This document shows, piece by piece, positions 1 to 9,119 of a DNA stretch of 64,000 bases (its first letter is position 1; each line of letters opens with the position of its first letter). This DNA comes from BOG-908 sp965199235. GTDB lineage: Bacteria; Pseudomonadota; Alphaproteobacteria; Acetobacterales; Acetobacteraceae. Under the pieces are notes generated by a model. That model saw nothing but the letters and a program-made list of their open reading frames with translations. It searched no databases and was not told where the DNA came from. Location of the stretch: contig CBDAQU010000002.1 of NCBI GenBank assembly GCA_965199235.1, positions 2,790,001 to 2,854,000 on the forward strand. The letters run 5' to 3'. Both the position numbers and the translations under genes were made by a program.

Positions 1-105
1 CCCGCATACGCCGGTGTGACCGCCGAGTTTCCGGGCGGCTTCAACGGGTTGCGGTCTTCCCGCCGGTTGGCATGGCCCGTGCTGAAGGTTGACACGCGCA
101 GCTAG
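1..105 (+). CDS. Possible 3' end of a gene cut by the window edge
   Basis: Frame 1 is open from the first base to a TAG at 103-105. About three quarters of its codons end in G or C, as in the real genes here. The 34 visible residues (ending KVDTRS) match no family I recognise. It lies 112 bp upstream of the efflux operon on the same strand. Only the edge position and codon composition support it, so it could also be noncoding. Confidence 0.3.
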   Translation, partial: PAYAGVTAEFPGGFNGLRSSRRLAWPVLKVDTRS

Positions 106-217
106 AGGACGGGTTGAGACGACGTGAAGTGTTGGCAATGCGTAGCGATCCCGCCTGGATGGCGGTCGGCCACCCTGGTATCAGCGCACTGCCCGCCCGG
201 GGAGGGAGCCGAGCATC

Positions 218-1795
218 TTGAACGCTGACACCAGACCGGCTGCGTGCCGGGTGCCGGCGTGCCTGTTCGGCGCAGGCCTGCTTTGCGCGTGCCTGCTCTG
301 GGCGTGCCTGCTCTGCGCGTGCCTGCTCGGGGGCTGTGCGGTCGGCCCCGACTACCGCCGCCCGGCTACCCCGGCGACCGGCCGCTACACCGAGGAGCCG
401 CTGCCGGACGCGACCGCTTCGGCAGAGGCGGGAGCCGCCTCCGACCATACCCAGGGTTTCGCGGCGGGCGCCGACGTGCCTGGCGCCTGGTGGGCGCTGT
501 TCCGCTCGCCTGCCCTGACGGCGCTGGTGGCCGAGGCGTTGCGCCGAAACCCCTCTCTCGCATCGCAGGCGGCCACGCTGCGCCAGGCGCAGGAGACCAC
601 GCTGGCGCAGCAGGGGGCGCTGCTGCCGACGGTCTCCGCCCAGTTCAGCCGTGACAGGCAGGAGGCGAGCCCGGCCGAGGCCGGCGTGTCGGCGGGCGGC
701 CCGATCTCGTCGACCGTCTACTCGGTGTACGACGCGCAGGTGAACGTCTCCTACACCTTCGACGTCTGGGGCCAGGTCCGTCGCAGCATCGAGGCGGACC
801 GCGCGCGCGCCGAGCAGCAGCGCTTCACCCTGGAGGGTGCCGCCAACATGCTGGCCGCCAACGTTGCGACGACCGCGCTGACCGAGGCCTCGCTCGCCGC
901 CCAGGTCGATGCCGAGCAGGCGCTGGTCGCCGCCGAGGAGCAGCTGCTGAACACCGTGCGCAGCCAGTTCGAGCTGGGCGGGGCCACCGGCGCAGACGTG
1001 GCGACGCAGGAATCCCAGCTCGCCAACACGCAGGCGCTGGTGGTGCCGCTGCAAGTGCAGCTGGTGCAGGCGCGCGACCAGTTGGCAGCCTATGTCGGGC
1101 GCACGCCGTCGCAAAGCGACGTGCCTGCGCTGGCCTTGCGCGACCTGACGCTGCCGGGCGAGCTGCCGGTCAGCCTGCCGTCCCGCCTGGTCGACCAGCG
1201 GCCCGACATCCGCGCCGCGGAGGCGCAGCTGCACCAGGCGACCGCCAACATCGGCGTCGCGATCGCCAACCGGCTGCCGCAATTCACCCTCAGCGCCTTT
1301 GTGGGCCAGGCGCCCGCCAAGCTGGGCGAGTTCTTCACGCCAGGGAACGGCATCTTTTCCGTGCTCACCCAGGCGCTGGCACCGGTGTTCCAGGGCGGCA
1401 CGCTGCTGCATCAGCAACGCGCCGCCGTTGCTGCCGCGCAGAGTGCTGCGTTCAGCTACCGGTCGACGGTGATCAACGCGTTCCAGAACGTGGCCGACGT
1501 GCTGACCGCGCTGCAGGGCGACGCAAGGGCGCTCGAGGCCAACGAGCGTTCAGAGCGGGCGGCCGCGCGCAGCCTGAGCCTGGCGCGGCTGCAGTTCGGC
1601 GCGGGCGGCGTCGCCTACCTGAGCGTGCTGACCGCGCAGACCCAGTACCAGAACGCCGTGCTGGGGCTGATCCGCGCCCAGGCCGCCCGCTACACCGACA
1701 CGGTGGCCCTGTTCGCGGCGCTCGGCGGCGGCTGGTGGAACCGCCAGGACCTGCCCCCGCCCCCCGAAAACCTGCTGAGGTCGTTGCTGCCATGA
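218..1795 (+). CDS. RND efflux outer-membrane lipoprotein (NodT/OprM type)
   Basis: Outer-membrane channel of a tripartite efflux pump, 525 aa, the usual length for the OprM/NodT family. The N terminus is a lipoprotein signal ending in the lipobox LLGGC (Cys40), followed by the family-typical AVGPDYRRP. Two OEP repeats follow: about residues 95-285 and 300-510, the second containing RLVDQRPDIRAAEAQL. The start used is TTG 218 with GGAGGG at 201-206; the spacing is long, and GTG 251 is an alternative. The hydrophobic core is encoded by a 15-bp tandem repeat. The stop overlaps the next gene by ATGA, so the three efflux genes are translated as one operon. Confidence 0.93.
   Translation: MNADTRPAACRVPACLFGAGLLCACLLWACLLCACLLGGCAVGPDYRRPATPATGRYTEEPLPDATASAEAGAASDHTQGFAAGADVPGAWWALFRSPALTALVAEALRRNPSLASQAATLRQAQETTLAQQGALLPTVSAQFSRDRQEASPAEAGVSAGGPISSTVYSVYDAQVNVSYTFDVWGQVRRSIEADRARAEQQRFTLEGAANMLAANVATTALTEASLAAQVDAEQALVAAEEQLLNTVRSQFELGGATGADVATQESQLANTQALVVPLQVQLVQARDQLAAYVGRTPSQSDVPALALRDLTLPGELPVSLPSRLVDQRPDIRAAEAQLHQATANIGVAIANRLPQFTLSAFVGQAPAKLGEFFTPGNGIFSVLTQALAPVFQGGTLLHQQRAAVAAAQSAAFSYRSTVINAFQNVADVLTALQGDARALEANERSERAAARSLSLARLQFGAGGVAYLSVLTAQTQYQNAVLGLIRAQAARYTDTVALFAALGGGWWNRQDLPPPPENLLRSLLP
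257..331 (+). repeat. Five 15-bp tandem units inside a signal-peptide coding region
   Basis: Five consecutive 15-bp units close to GCGTGCCTGCTCTGC run through 257-271, 272-286, 287-301, 302-316 and 317-331. They encode the pentapeptides ACLFG, AGLLC, ACLLW, ACLLC and ACLLG, which form the hydrophobic core of the lipoprotein signal. The unit is a multiple of three, so gain or loss of copies keeps the frame. Confidence 0.85.
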
Positions 1796-2850
1796 AGTCG
1801 GTCGTCAGTTTTCGATGCTCTGTCGTCGGCATGGTGCTGCTGGTCTGCCCGGTGCTCGCCCAGGAGCCGCCCGCCACCGTCTCGACGGTCGTCGCGCGCG
1901 CGACGGAGTGGCAGGACACGCTGCAGGCGGTCGGCACGATACGCGCGGTGCGCGGCGCGGACCTGGCCGCCGAGGTGTCCGGCGTGGTGGACAGCGTGAC
2001 CTTTGATTCCGGCCGCGACGTGCCCGCCGGCACGGTGCTGCTGCGCCTGCGCCCCAACGACGACGCGGCGCACCTGGCCGACCTGCAGGCGGCGGCCGAC
2101 CTGGCCGCGGCGAACCTGGCGCGCGACCAGAAACAGTTCCGCGCGCAGGCGGTGAGCCAGGCGAGCATCGACGCCGACAGCAGCCACCTGCGCTCGGCCC
2201 AGGCGCAGATCGCGCAGCTGCAGGCCCAGATCGCCGAGAAGATCGTGCGCGCCCCGTTCGCCGGCCGGCTGGGCCTGCGCGTGGTCGACCAGGGGCAATA
2301 TCTGCCTGCCGGCACCACCGTGGTGACGCTTCAGGCGCTCGACCCGCTATACGTAGATTTTTACGTGCCGCAGCAATCGCTGGCCGAGGTGCGCACGGGC
2401 GAGGCTGCGACGCTGCGGGTGGACGCCTATCCGGACCGCGCATTCGCAGCCCGCATCGATGCGATCAGCCCGAAGGTGGATGCGGCCAGCAGGATGGCAC
2501 AGGTGCGCGCGACCACGCCCAACCCGGACCGCGCGCTGCTGCCCGGCATGTTCGCCACCGTGCAGCTGAGCGTGGGCCCGGTCCGCCGCTACGTGACGCT
2601 GCCCAACGCTGCCATCGTCTACAACCCTTACGGCAGCCTCGTGTACGTCGTGGAGGCCGGCAAGGCGCGTCAGGTGCTGGTGCAGACCGGCCCCACGCGC
2701 GGCGACCAGGTTGCGGTCACGGCCGGGCTGGCGGAAGGTGCGCAAGTCGTCACCGCGGGCCAGATCAAGCTGCGCCAGGGCTCCGCCGTGGTGGTTAACA
2801 ACGCCGTGCAGCCTGCCAACGACCCGAACCCTCACCCGGTTGAGGAGTAG
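1792..2850 (+). CDS. RND efflux periplasmic adaptor (membrane fusion protein)
   Basis: Periplasmic adaptor linking the pump to the outer-membrane channel, 352 aa. ATG 1792 is chosen because it overlaps the upstream stop (ATGA) and begins a signal peptide (MKSVVSF... cut after VLAQ). The order is adaptor-typical: a lipoyl half-motif near residues 45-80, an alpha-helical hairpin about 85-145 (rich in Ala and Gln), the second lipoyl half (APFAGRLGLRVVDQGQYL), a beta-barrel domain, and a membrane-proximal domain ending near residue 340. It belongs to the HlyD_D23/AcrA-MexE superfamily. The substrate cannot be read from the sequence. Confidence 0.93.
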   Translation: MKSVVSFRCSVVGMVLLVCPVLAQEPPATVSTVVARATEWQDTLQAVGTIRAVRGADLAAEVSGVVDSVTFDSGRDVPAGTVLLRLRPNDDAAHLADLQAAADLAAANLARDQKQFRAQAVSQASIDADSSHLRSAQAQIAQLQAQIAEKIVRAPFAGRLGLRVVDQGQYLPAGTTVVTLQALDPLYVDFYVPQQSLAEVRTGEAATLRVDAYPDRAFAARIDAISPKVDAASRMAQVRATTPNPDRALLPGMFATVQLSVGPVRRYVTLPNAAIVYNPYGSLVYVVEAGKARQVLVQTGPTRGDQVAVTAGLAEGAQVVTAGQIKLRQGSAVVVNNAVQPANDPNPHPVEE

Positions 2851-2854
2851 TGCG

Positions 2855-5800
2855 ATGCGCCTGACCGACATGTTCATCCTGCGGCCGGTGCTGGCCGTCG
2901 TCGTCAGCGTGTTCATCCTGCTGGTGGGCGTGCGCACCGAACAGTCGCTGCCGCTGCGCCAGTTTCCCAAGACCGTGCACGCGACAATCGAGGTGGAGAC
3001 CGCCTATTACGGCGCGGACGCCAACACGGTCGCTGGCTTCATCACCACGCCGATCGAGAACGCCATCGCCCAGGTGGACGGCATCGACTACCTGTCCAGC
3101 ACCAGCATGACGGGCGACAGCACGATCACCGCGCATCTGCGGCTGAACGAGGACCCCGACCGCGTGCTGACCGAGATACAGACGCAGATCAGTTCGGTCC
3201 ACAACCAGCTTCCTCCCGCCTCGCAGGCGCCGAGCATCGACCTGCGCACGGGTGGCAACGGCGGCACGCTGATCTTTGCCTACACCAGCGACATCATGTC
3301 GGTCGAGCAGATCACCGACTACCTGACCCGCGTGGTGCAGCCGCAGATGCAGTCCATCCAGGGCGTGCAGAGGGCGCAGGTCTGGGGCGCGCAGAACTTT
3401 GCGGTTCGCGCCTGGCTCGATCCGAACAAGATCGCCGCCTACGGGCTGACGGCCGCTGACGTGTCCAACGCGTTGACGGCCAACAATTTCACCAGCGGCG
3501 CCGGGCAGACCGCGGGTGCGATGATCACCGTGCCGCTCGGCATCACCACCGGCGTGCATAGCCTCGAGGCGTTCCGCCGCCTGGTGATCAGGCAGACCGA
3601 CGGGGCCATCATCCGCCTGGGCGACGTTGCCCGGGTGGAGCTCGGATCGGACAACTACCAGCAATCCTTCCTGTTCGACGGCAGGCCCGCGGTGATGGTC
3701 AACATCGACCCGGTGCCCGACGCCAACGTGCTGGAACTGGTCAGCCGGGTGCGCGCGCGGTTCGATGCAATGGCGGGCGACCTGCCGCAGGGCCTTCACG
3801 CCTATATTGCCAATGACGGCACGTCGACGGTGCGCGCCTCGATCAGGGAGGTGGTCAAGACGCTGCTGGAGAGCCTTGCGATCGTGGCCCTTGTGGTGTT
3901 CGCCTTTCTGCGTTCGGCGCGCGCCTCGCTGATACCCGTCGTGACCATACCGCTGTCGCTGGTCGGCACCTTCGCGATCCTCTATCTGTTCGGCTTCTCG
4001 ATCAACACGCTGACCCTGCTGGCGCTGGTGCTGGCGACCGGGCTGGTGGTGGACGACGCGATCATCGTGGTCGAGAACGTCAGCCGCGAGATGGCCGAGG
4101 GAGCGTCCGCGCTGGACGCCGCCGTGCGCTCGGCGCGCAGCCTGGCCAGCCCGATCATCGCGATGACGGTGGTGCTGATCGCCGTCTACGTGCCGATCGC
4201 GCTGCGCTCCGGCCTGACCGGGGCGCTGTTCCGCGAGTTCGCGCTGACGCTCGTCGGCAGCGTCACCGTCTCCGCCGTGCTCGCCCTGGCGCTGTCGCCG
4301 ATGATGTGCCGCTTCCTGCTGCGCCCGCCGGCCGGCGCCGGACGCTCCGCCGGGCTGGGGCCGCTGCAGCGCGCCTACCGTCCGGCGCTGCGGCTGGCGC
4401 TGGACTGGCGGCCGGTGCTGGTCGCGTTCGGCATCGCCGTCTTCGTCGGCAGCTACTTCCTCTATGCCGGGTCCACCTCGGAACTCGCGCCGCAGGAGGA
4501 TACCGGCTTCATCCAGATGGGCGGCGCGGTATCGCCAACCGCCAGCATCGACCAGCTGCGCATCTATGACCGGCAGATCACCGCCATCGAGCGCTCGTTG
4601 CCGGAGATGCAGCGATCCTACCAGTTCGACCAGCCGGGCCAATCGGGCGGCGGTTTCGGGCTGAAGGATTTCGCCCATCGCACCCGCTCCTCCACCCAGA
4701 TCATGGAGGAGCTGCAGGGAAAGCTCGGCGACATCGCGGGCGAGAACCTGGCCGCCTACCTCGAACCGCCGCTGCCTGGCAGCTTCGGCGACCTTCCGGT
4801 CGGCTACGTCATCAAGACCACCAGGCCGTTCAGCGAGCTCGACACCGTTTCCTCGCGCTTCCTCGACGAGGCCAAGAAGACGGGCCTGTTCGCCTATGTC
4901 GACCGCGACCTCAAGATCGACCTGCCGCAGTCCACCGTGGTGATCGACCGCAACAAGGTGGCGGCGCTTGGGCTGGACGTGACGCAGGTCGGCAACGTGC
5001 TGAACACGCTGCTGAGCGGCGGCTACGTGAACTATTTCGACATGGCCGGCCGGTCGTACAAGGTGATCCCCGAGGTCGCCCGCTCATACCGGCTCAACGC
5101 CGAGCAGCTGCGGTCCTACACCGTGGCCAACATCAACGGCATCCCGGTGCCGCTCTCTGCGGTGGCGCAGCTGGAAACCAAGACGGTCCCCGAGAACATC
5201 AGCCATTTCCAGCAGCAGAATTCGGCCACCATCAGCGGCGTGCCGCTGCCTGGGGTGAGCCAGGGCGAAGTGGTGACCGCGCTGGACAGGATCGCGGCCC
5301 GCGTGCTGCCGCCGGACTACGCCACGGATGCGAGCGGGCAGACGCGCCAGTACCTGCAGGAATCCTCCGGCTTTGCCGCCACCTTCGGCTTCGCGGTGGT
5401 GGTGATCTATCTCTCGCTCGCCGCCCTGTTCGGCAGCTTCCGCGACCCGCTGATCATCCTGGTCAGCGTGCCGATGTCGCTGGGCGGGGCGCTGCTGTTC
5501 ATCTATTTCGGCGTGCACGGCGCGACGCTCAACATCTACTCCGAGGTGGGGCTGGTGACGCTGATGGGGCTGATCAGCAAGCACGGCATCCTGATCGTGG
5601 AGGTGGCCAACGAGCGGCAGGCCGAAGGGCACACCAAGCGCGCCGCCATCGAGCACGCCGCACTGCTGCGGCTGCGGCCGATCCTGATGACGACGGCGGC
5701 GATGGTGCTGGGTGTCGCACCGCTGGTGTTGGCCACCGGCGCGGGTGCGGCTGCGCGCTTCTCGATGGGCCTGGTGATCGCGTCCGGCCTGTTCGTTGGG

Positions 5801-5920
5801 ACCTTGTTCACCCTGTTCGTAGTACCGGCTTTCTATCTGGTGCTGGCGCGCTCGCATGTCGGCAGGCAGCAGCGCCAGGCGACGGCGCCGCTGCATGGGG
5901 TGGCGGTGGCGTCGGAATAG
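2855..5920 (+). CDS. RND multidrug efflux transporter, inner-membrane subunit
   Basis: Proton-driven AcrB/MexB-family exporter, 1021 aa. ATG 2855 starts MRLTDMFILRPVLAVVVS, the normal start of the first membrane helix, with GAGGAG 2842-2847 as ribosome site. The proton-relay aspartates are present in helix 4 (LVVDDAIIVVENV). The usual 12-helix layout with two large periplasmic loops (about residues 30-330 and 540-850) is intact. It is third in the operon, 4 bp after the adaptor. It resembles the HAE1 multidrug group rather than the metal (CusA) group, but the drugs handled cannot be inferred. No local regulator gene is present. Confidence 0.95.
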   Translation: MRLTDMFILRPVLAVVVSVFILLVGVRTEQSLPLRQFPKTVHATIEVETAYYGADANTVAGFITTPIENAIAQVDGIDYLSSTSMTGDSTITAHLRLNEDPDRVLTEIQTQISSVHNQLPPASQAPSIDLRTGGNGGTLIFAYTSDIMSVEQITDYLTRVVQPQMQSIQGVQRAQVWGAQNFAVRAWLDPNKIAAYGLTAADVSNALTANNFTSGAGQTAGAMITVPLGITTGVHSLEAFRRLVIRQTDGAIIRLGDVARVELGSDNYQQSFLFDGRPAVMVNIDPVPDANVLELVSRVRARFDAMAGDLPQGLHAYIANDGTSTVRASIREVVKTLLESLAIVALVVFAFLRSARASLIPVVTIPLSLVGTFAILYLFGFSINTLTLLALVLATGLVVDDAIIVVENVSREMAEGASALDAAVRSARSLASPIIAMTVVLIAVYVPIALRSGLTGALFREFALTLVGSVTVSAVLALALSPMMCRFLLRPPAGAGRSAGLGPLQRAYRPALRLALDWRPVLVAFGIAVFVGSYFLYAGSTSELAPQEDTGFIQMGGAVSPTASIDQLRIYDRQITAIERSLPEMQRSYQFDQPGQSGGGFGLKDFAHRTRSSTQIMEELQGKLGDIAGENLAAYLEPPLPGSFGDLPVGYVIKTTRPFSELDTVSSRFLDEAKKTGLFAYVDRDLKIDLPQSTVVIDRNKVAALGLDVTQVGNVLNTLLSGGYVNYFDMAGRSYKVIPEVARSYRLNAEQLRSYTVANINGIPVPLSAVAQLETKTVPENISHFQQQNSATISGVPLPGVSQGEVVTALDRIAARVLPPDYATDASGQTRQYLQESSGFAATFGFAVVVIYLSLAALFGSFRDPLIILVSVPMSLGGALLFIYFGVHGATLNIYSEVGLVTLMGLISKHGILIVEVANERQAEGHTKRAAIEHAALLRLRPILMTTAAMVLGVAPLVLATGAGAAARFSMGLVIASGLFVGTLFTLFVVPAFYLVLARSHVGRQQRQATAPLHGVAVASE

Positions 5921-6018
5921 GACGATGCTGCGTTGCACCATCGCCCGCGGGCGATGCGCGAACGTGATCGAGGGTCGTCATCGTCGTCGTCAGCAGCCAG
6001 AGCCGCAAGCGCGTCGCA

Positions 6019-7482
6019 GTGCCTAGCCGAACGGCTTCGCTCGGCCAGCGCGCCTTGCGCGGCCTGTTCATGGCGCTGGCGCAGAATGCGGTCGGGCGGG
6101 TATGCAGCCTGGCCAGCCAGCTTGCCCTGGCGGCGCTGCTGTCGCCGGCCGATTTCGGGCTGATCGGGCTGACCTACGGCGTGACCACCATCGTCGCCAC
6201 CCTGACCAACATAGGGGTGGAGGACGTCATCATCCAGCGCAAGCGCACGCTCCATCTGTGGAGCGGGGCGGCGTTCTGGATTAACCTCGGCCTGGCCACA
6301 GCCGGCGGGCTGGTGATCCTCCTGCTCGCTCCCGTGGCGGCCATCGTCTACCGCCAGCCTTCGATGGTCGGGCTGATGGCGGTCTTGGCGGCGTCGATGC
6401 CCCTGGCGGCTCTGTCCAGCGTGCCCGGCCTGATCATGCGGGCGCAGATGCAGTTCGGCGTGTTCGCGCTCTACGGGTCGTGCGAGCTGCTGGCGACCGC
6501 GCTGATGACGGTCGGGCTCGCCTGGGCCGGGTTCGGCGCCTACAGCTTCGTCATCCCGACGCCGGTGACCGCTCTGGTCCGGGCGGCGGTCTACTGGTAC
6601 CTGGTCAGCGCCAGGCCGCGGCTGCGCGCCAATCGCAGGCGCTGGAAATACCTGGTCCGCAACACCGCCGCCTCGTTCGCCAGCAAGGTCATCGTCGCCC
6701 TGATCGGGCAGGGCGACTACATGGTGCTCGGCCTGCTGGCGAGCCAGAGCGTCGTGGGGCGCTATTATTTCGGCTTCCGGCTGGCCGCCCAGCCGCTATG
6801 GGTGCTGGCAGGCAACCTTGCCGGGATCCTGTACCCAACGCTGATACAGATGAGCGCGGAACCCGAGCGTCAGGGCAGGGCGGCGTTCGATGCGACCAGG
6901 GTGCTGTCGTTTTGCGTGATGCCGTTCGCGATGATCCAGGCCGCCGTGGTGGGACCGGCGCTGACCAGCTTTTTCGGCGAGAAATGGGCTGCCTCCATCC
7001 CGATCATCCAGATCCTCAGCATAGGGCTGGCACTCGACGCGATGTCCTGGGTGGCCGGCACCTTGCTGGCGGCGCGCGGCGAGTTCGTGGCGGGGCTGCG
7101 CTACGTCGCGTTCCAGCTGCCGCTGTTCTTCGCCCTGGTGACCGCCGGTGCGCTGCTGCATCAGGGCATCGGCGTCGCCTGGGCTGTGTGCCTGTTCTAT
7201 GCGGTATCGCAGCCAGTCTTCGTCTACCGCGTTTACCGTCGCATGGGCGTGGGCCTCGCCCAGGTGGCGAGCATGTATCTCGCGCCCTCTCTCTACGCGC
7301 TCATCGCCGTTGGCTTGGGTCTGGGCCTGTCCTTGCTGCCGCCCGTTGCCGGCCTTCCGCTGGTGCGTGTGTTGGTCATCGGAGGTGTCGGCGTCTGCGT
7401 CTATGCGTTGCTGGTGAGGAGGTTTGCACACGATGCCTGGTTGCAGGTCGTCGGCCGGCTGATGCGTGCGTTGGGGCGGTAG
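6019..7482 (+). CDS. Polysaccharide flippase (Wzx-like, MOP superfamily)
   Basis: Membrane protein of up to 487 aa, resembling lipopolysaccharide biosynthesis proteins of the oligosaccharide flippase family (PF13440-like), which move lipid-linked sugars across the inner membrane. It reads as 12-14 hydrophobic helices with few charged loops, and a VIPTPVTALVRAAVYWYLV stretch mid-protein. The longest start is GTG 6019; ATG 6070 (MALAQNAVGR) begins right at the first helix and may be the true one. It is followed 66 bp later by a glycosyltransferase on the same strand, which fits a small exopolysaccharide or cell-surface glycan pair. No polymerase gene is nearby. Confidence 0.85.
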   Translation: MPSRTASLGQRALRGLFMALAQNAVGRVCSLASQLALAALLSPADFGLIGLTYGVTTIVATLTNIGVEDVIIQRKRTLHLWSGAAFWINLGLATAGGLVILLLAPVAAIVYRQPSMVGLMAVLAASMPLAALSSVPGLIMRAQMQFGVFALYGSCELLATALMTVGLAWAGFGAYSFVIPTPVTALVRAAVYWYLVSARPRLRANRRRWKYLVRNTAASFASKVIVALIGQGDYMVLGLLASQSVVGRYYFGFRLAAQPLWVLAGNLAGILYPTLIQMSAEPERQGRAAFDATRVLSFCVMPFAMIQAAVVGPALTSFFGEKWAASIPIIQILSIGLALDAMSWVAGTLLAARGEFVAGLRYVAFQLPLFFALVTAGALLHQGIGVAWAVCLFYAVSQPVFVYRVYRRMGVGLAQVASMYLAPSLYALIAVGLGLGLSLLPPVAGLPLVRVLVIGGVGVCVYALLVRRFAHDAWLQVVGRLMRALGR

Positions 7483-7548
7483 GCAGATGGTTCGGGACAG
7501 TACGGGCAAGGGCGCGGCTGGCGGTTCGGGCGATGATCGAGGATGACG

Positions 7549-9096
7549 ATGAACATTTTAATCTACAATTATCTTCAGCCGGAGACCGGCGGCGGCGGCG
7601 TCGGGGTCTACAGCACCAACCTTGCCAACAGCCTGAAAAGTGCCGGCCACAGGGTGATCACGTTGAGCTCTGGCGACGTCTATTCGTTCACCAGGCGAAG
7701 CGTCCGGCTGAGGACGTGGCGCGACCAGTTCGACCGCGCCGTGGTGATGAACTCGCCGGTGATCGCACCGGCGTACGACGCCTGGGAGGAGTTCGGCGTC
7801 TATACCGCCAGCCACGGCCTGGACGCGGTGCCGCAGATGCTGCGCGGCAAATACGGCGATATCGACGTGTTTCACTTCCAGAACGTCGAGGGGCTGACGC
7901 GCGCGTTTTTCGTGCGGCTGCGCGAGGAGTTCCCCGACGCCAGGCTGATCTACTCCGCCCATAACTACGGCGCGGTCTGTCCGCAGGTCGATCTGTGGTT
8001 CCAGGAACGCGAGGTCTGCATCGACTACCGCAACGGACTGAACTGCACGAAATGCTTTCCGCCGCGCGACAGTACCGCCGTGCTGCGCGCCGCGCGCCGG
8101 CGCCGCCCGGTGGTTCGCTTCTTCAACAAGAATGCGCCCGGCGTGGTCAGGGTGAAGAAATCCGTCATGCGGTGGCTGAGGGACCGTCCCGGGCCGGCCG
8201 AACCGGTGGTCGAGTTCGAGGATACGGCCGGCGGCCCGCGCAGCTCGTTCGACAGGATCGACATCGACGGCCCTGTCCTGAATTTTCCCGATAAGGACGG
8301 CGACGGCACGCCCTACCGCGAGTTTCGCGCAGCCAACATCGAGCTTTGCGCGACCCTGTTCGATACCGTGCTTGCGGTGTCCGAGCGGACGCGCGACGTT
8401 CTGCTCGCCCGCGGCATGCGGCCCGACAACCTGGCGGTCGCCTACATCGGCACGGCGCACAAGGCGATCTTCGAAAAGTCGGAGAAGATCACCGACATCG
8501 GCGGCCATCTGCACATCGCCTATCTCGGCTACATGCGGCGCAACAAGGGTTTCTACCTGCTGCTGCACGCGCTGGAACTGCTGCCGGACCACGTGGCGCG
8601 CAGAATCACGCTGACGGTGGCTGCCAAGAAGGCCGAGGATGCGGCGGGCTACAAGCGGCTGACCGAGATCGCCGAGCGGTTCGCCGCCTTCCGCTATTTC
8701 GACGGGTTCACCCACAAGACGCTGGACGCGGTGCTGCAGGGCGTCAACCTAGGCATCGTCCCGCCGATCTGGGAGGACAACCTGCCGCAGGTAAGCATCG
8801 AGATGGTCTCGCGCGGCATTCCCGTGCTGACGTCGGACCGCGGCGGCGCGCAGGAGGTTGCCAACAACCCGCTTTTCGTCTTCCAGGGCGGGTCGGCTGG
8901 CGATCTGCAGGCGCGAATCGCGGCGTTCAGCAATGGCGAGGTTCCGCTCGCGCGATTCTGGGACGCGCCGATCAGGATCTTCTCGATGGACGAGCACGTC
9001 GCCGACCTGATGCGGTACTACGCGCCGGGTTCGCAGGGCCGCGGCACAGGGCGCCCGATGTCTCGAGCGGAGGCCGCACCCGCATCGGTTTCGTGA
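7549..9096 (+). CDS. Glycosyltransferase, GT4-like (GT-B fold)
   Basis: Cytoplasmic sugar transferase, 515 aa, of the group-1 (GT4) type. The N-terminal domain opens with MNILIYNYLQPETGGGGVG, a glycine-rich loop typical of the family. Around residues 138-170 lies HNYGAVCPQ followed by a cysteine cluster (CIDYRNGLNCTKC), a feature of some exopolysaccharide GT4 enzymes. The C-terminal Rossmann domain (about 310-490) carries IAYLGYMRRNKGFYLLLHAL. ATG 7549 is preferred over ATG 7543 because GAGG 7539-7542 is then well spaced. It probably works with the flippase upstream; donor and acceptor are unknown. Confidence 0.85.
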   Translation: MNILIYNYLQPETGGGGVGVYSTNLANSLKSAGHRVITLSSGDVYSFTRRSVRLRTWRDQFDRAVVMNSPVIAPAYDAWEEFGVYTASHGLDAVPQMLRGKYGDIDVFHFQNVEGLTRAFFVRLREEFPDARLIYSAHNYGAVCPQVDLWFQEREVCIDYRNGLNCTKCFPPRDSTAVLRAARRRRPVVRFFNKNAPGVVRVKKSVMRWLRDRPGPAEPVVEFEDTAGGPRSSFDRIDIDGPVLNFPDKDGDGTPYREFRAANIELCATLFDTVLAVSERTRDVLLARGMRPDNLAVAYIGTAHKAIFEKSEKITDIGGHLHIAYLGYMRRNKGFYLLLHALELLPDHVARRITLTVAAKKAEDAAGYKRLTEIAERFAAFRYFDGFTHKTLDAVLQGVNLGIVPPIWEDNLPQVSIEMVSRGIPVLTSDRGGAQEVANNPLFVFQGGSAGDLQARIAAFSNGEVPLARFWDAPIRIFSMDEHVADLMRYYAPGSQGRGTGRPMSRAEAAPASVS

Positions 9097-9119
9097 CAGA
9101 ATCACAATGACGGCGCAGG

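Noticed and set aside
2795..4678. 627-codon minus-strand open frame opposite the RND pump
   Set aside because: Mirror of the pump gene caused by GC-rich third positions; no start signal or motif.
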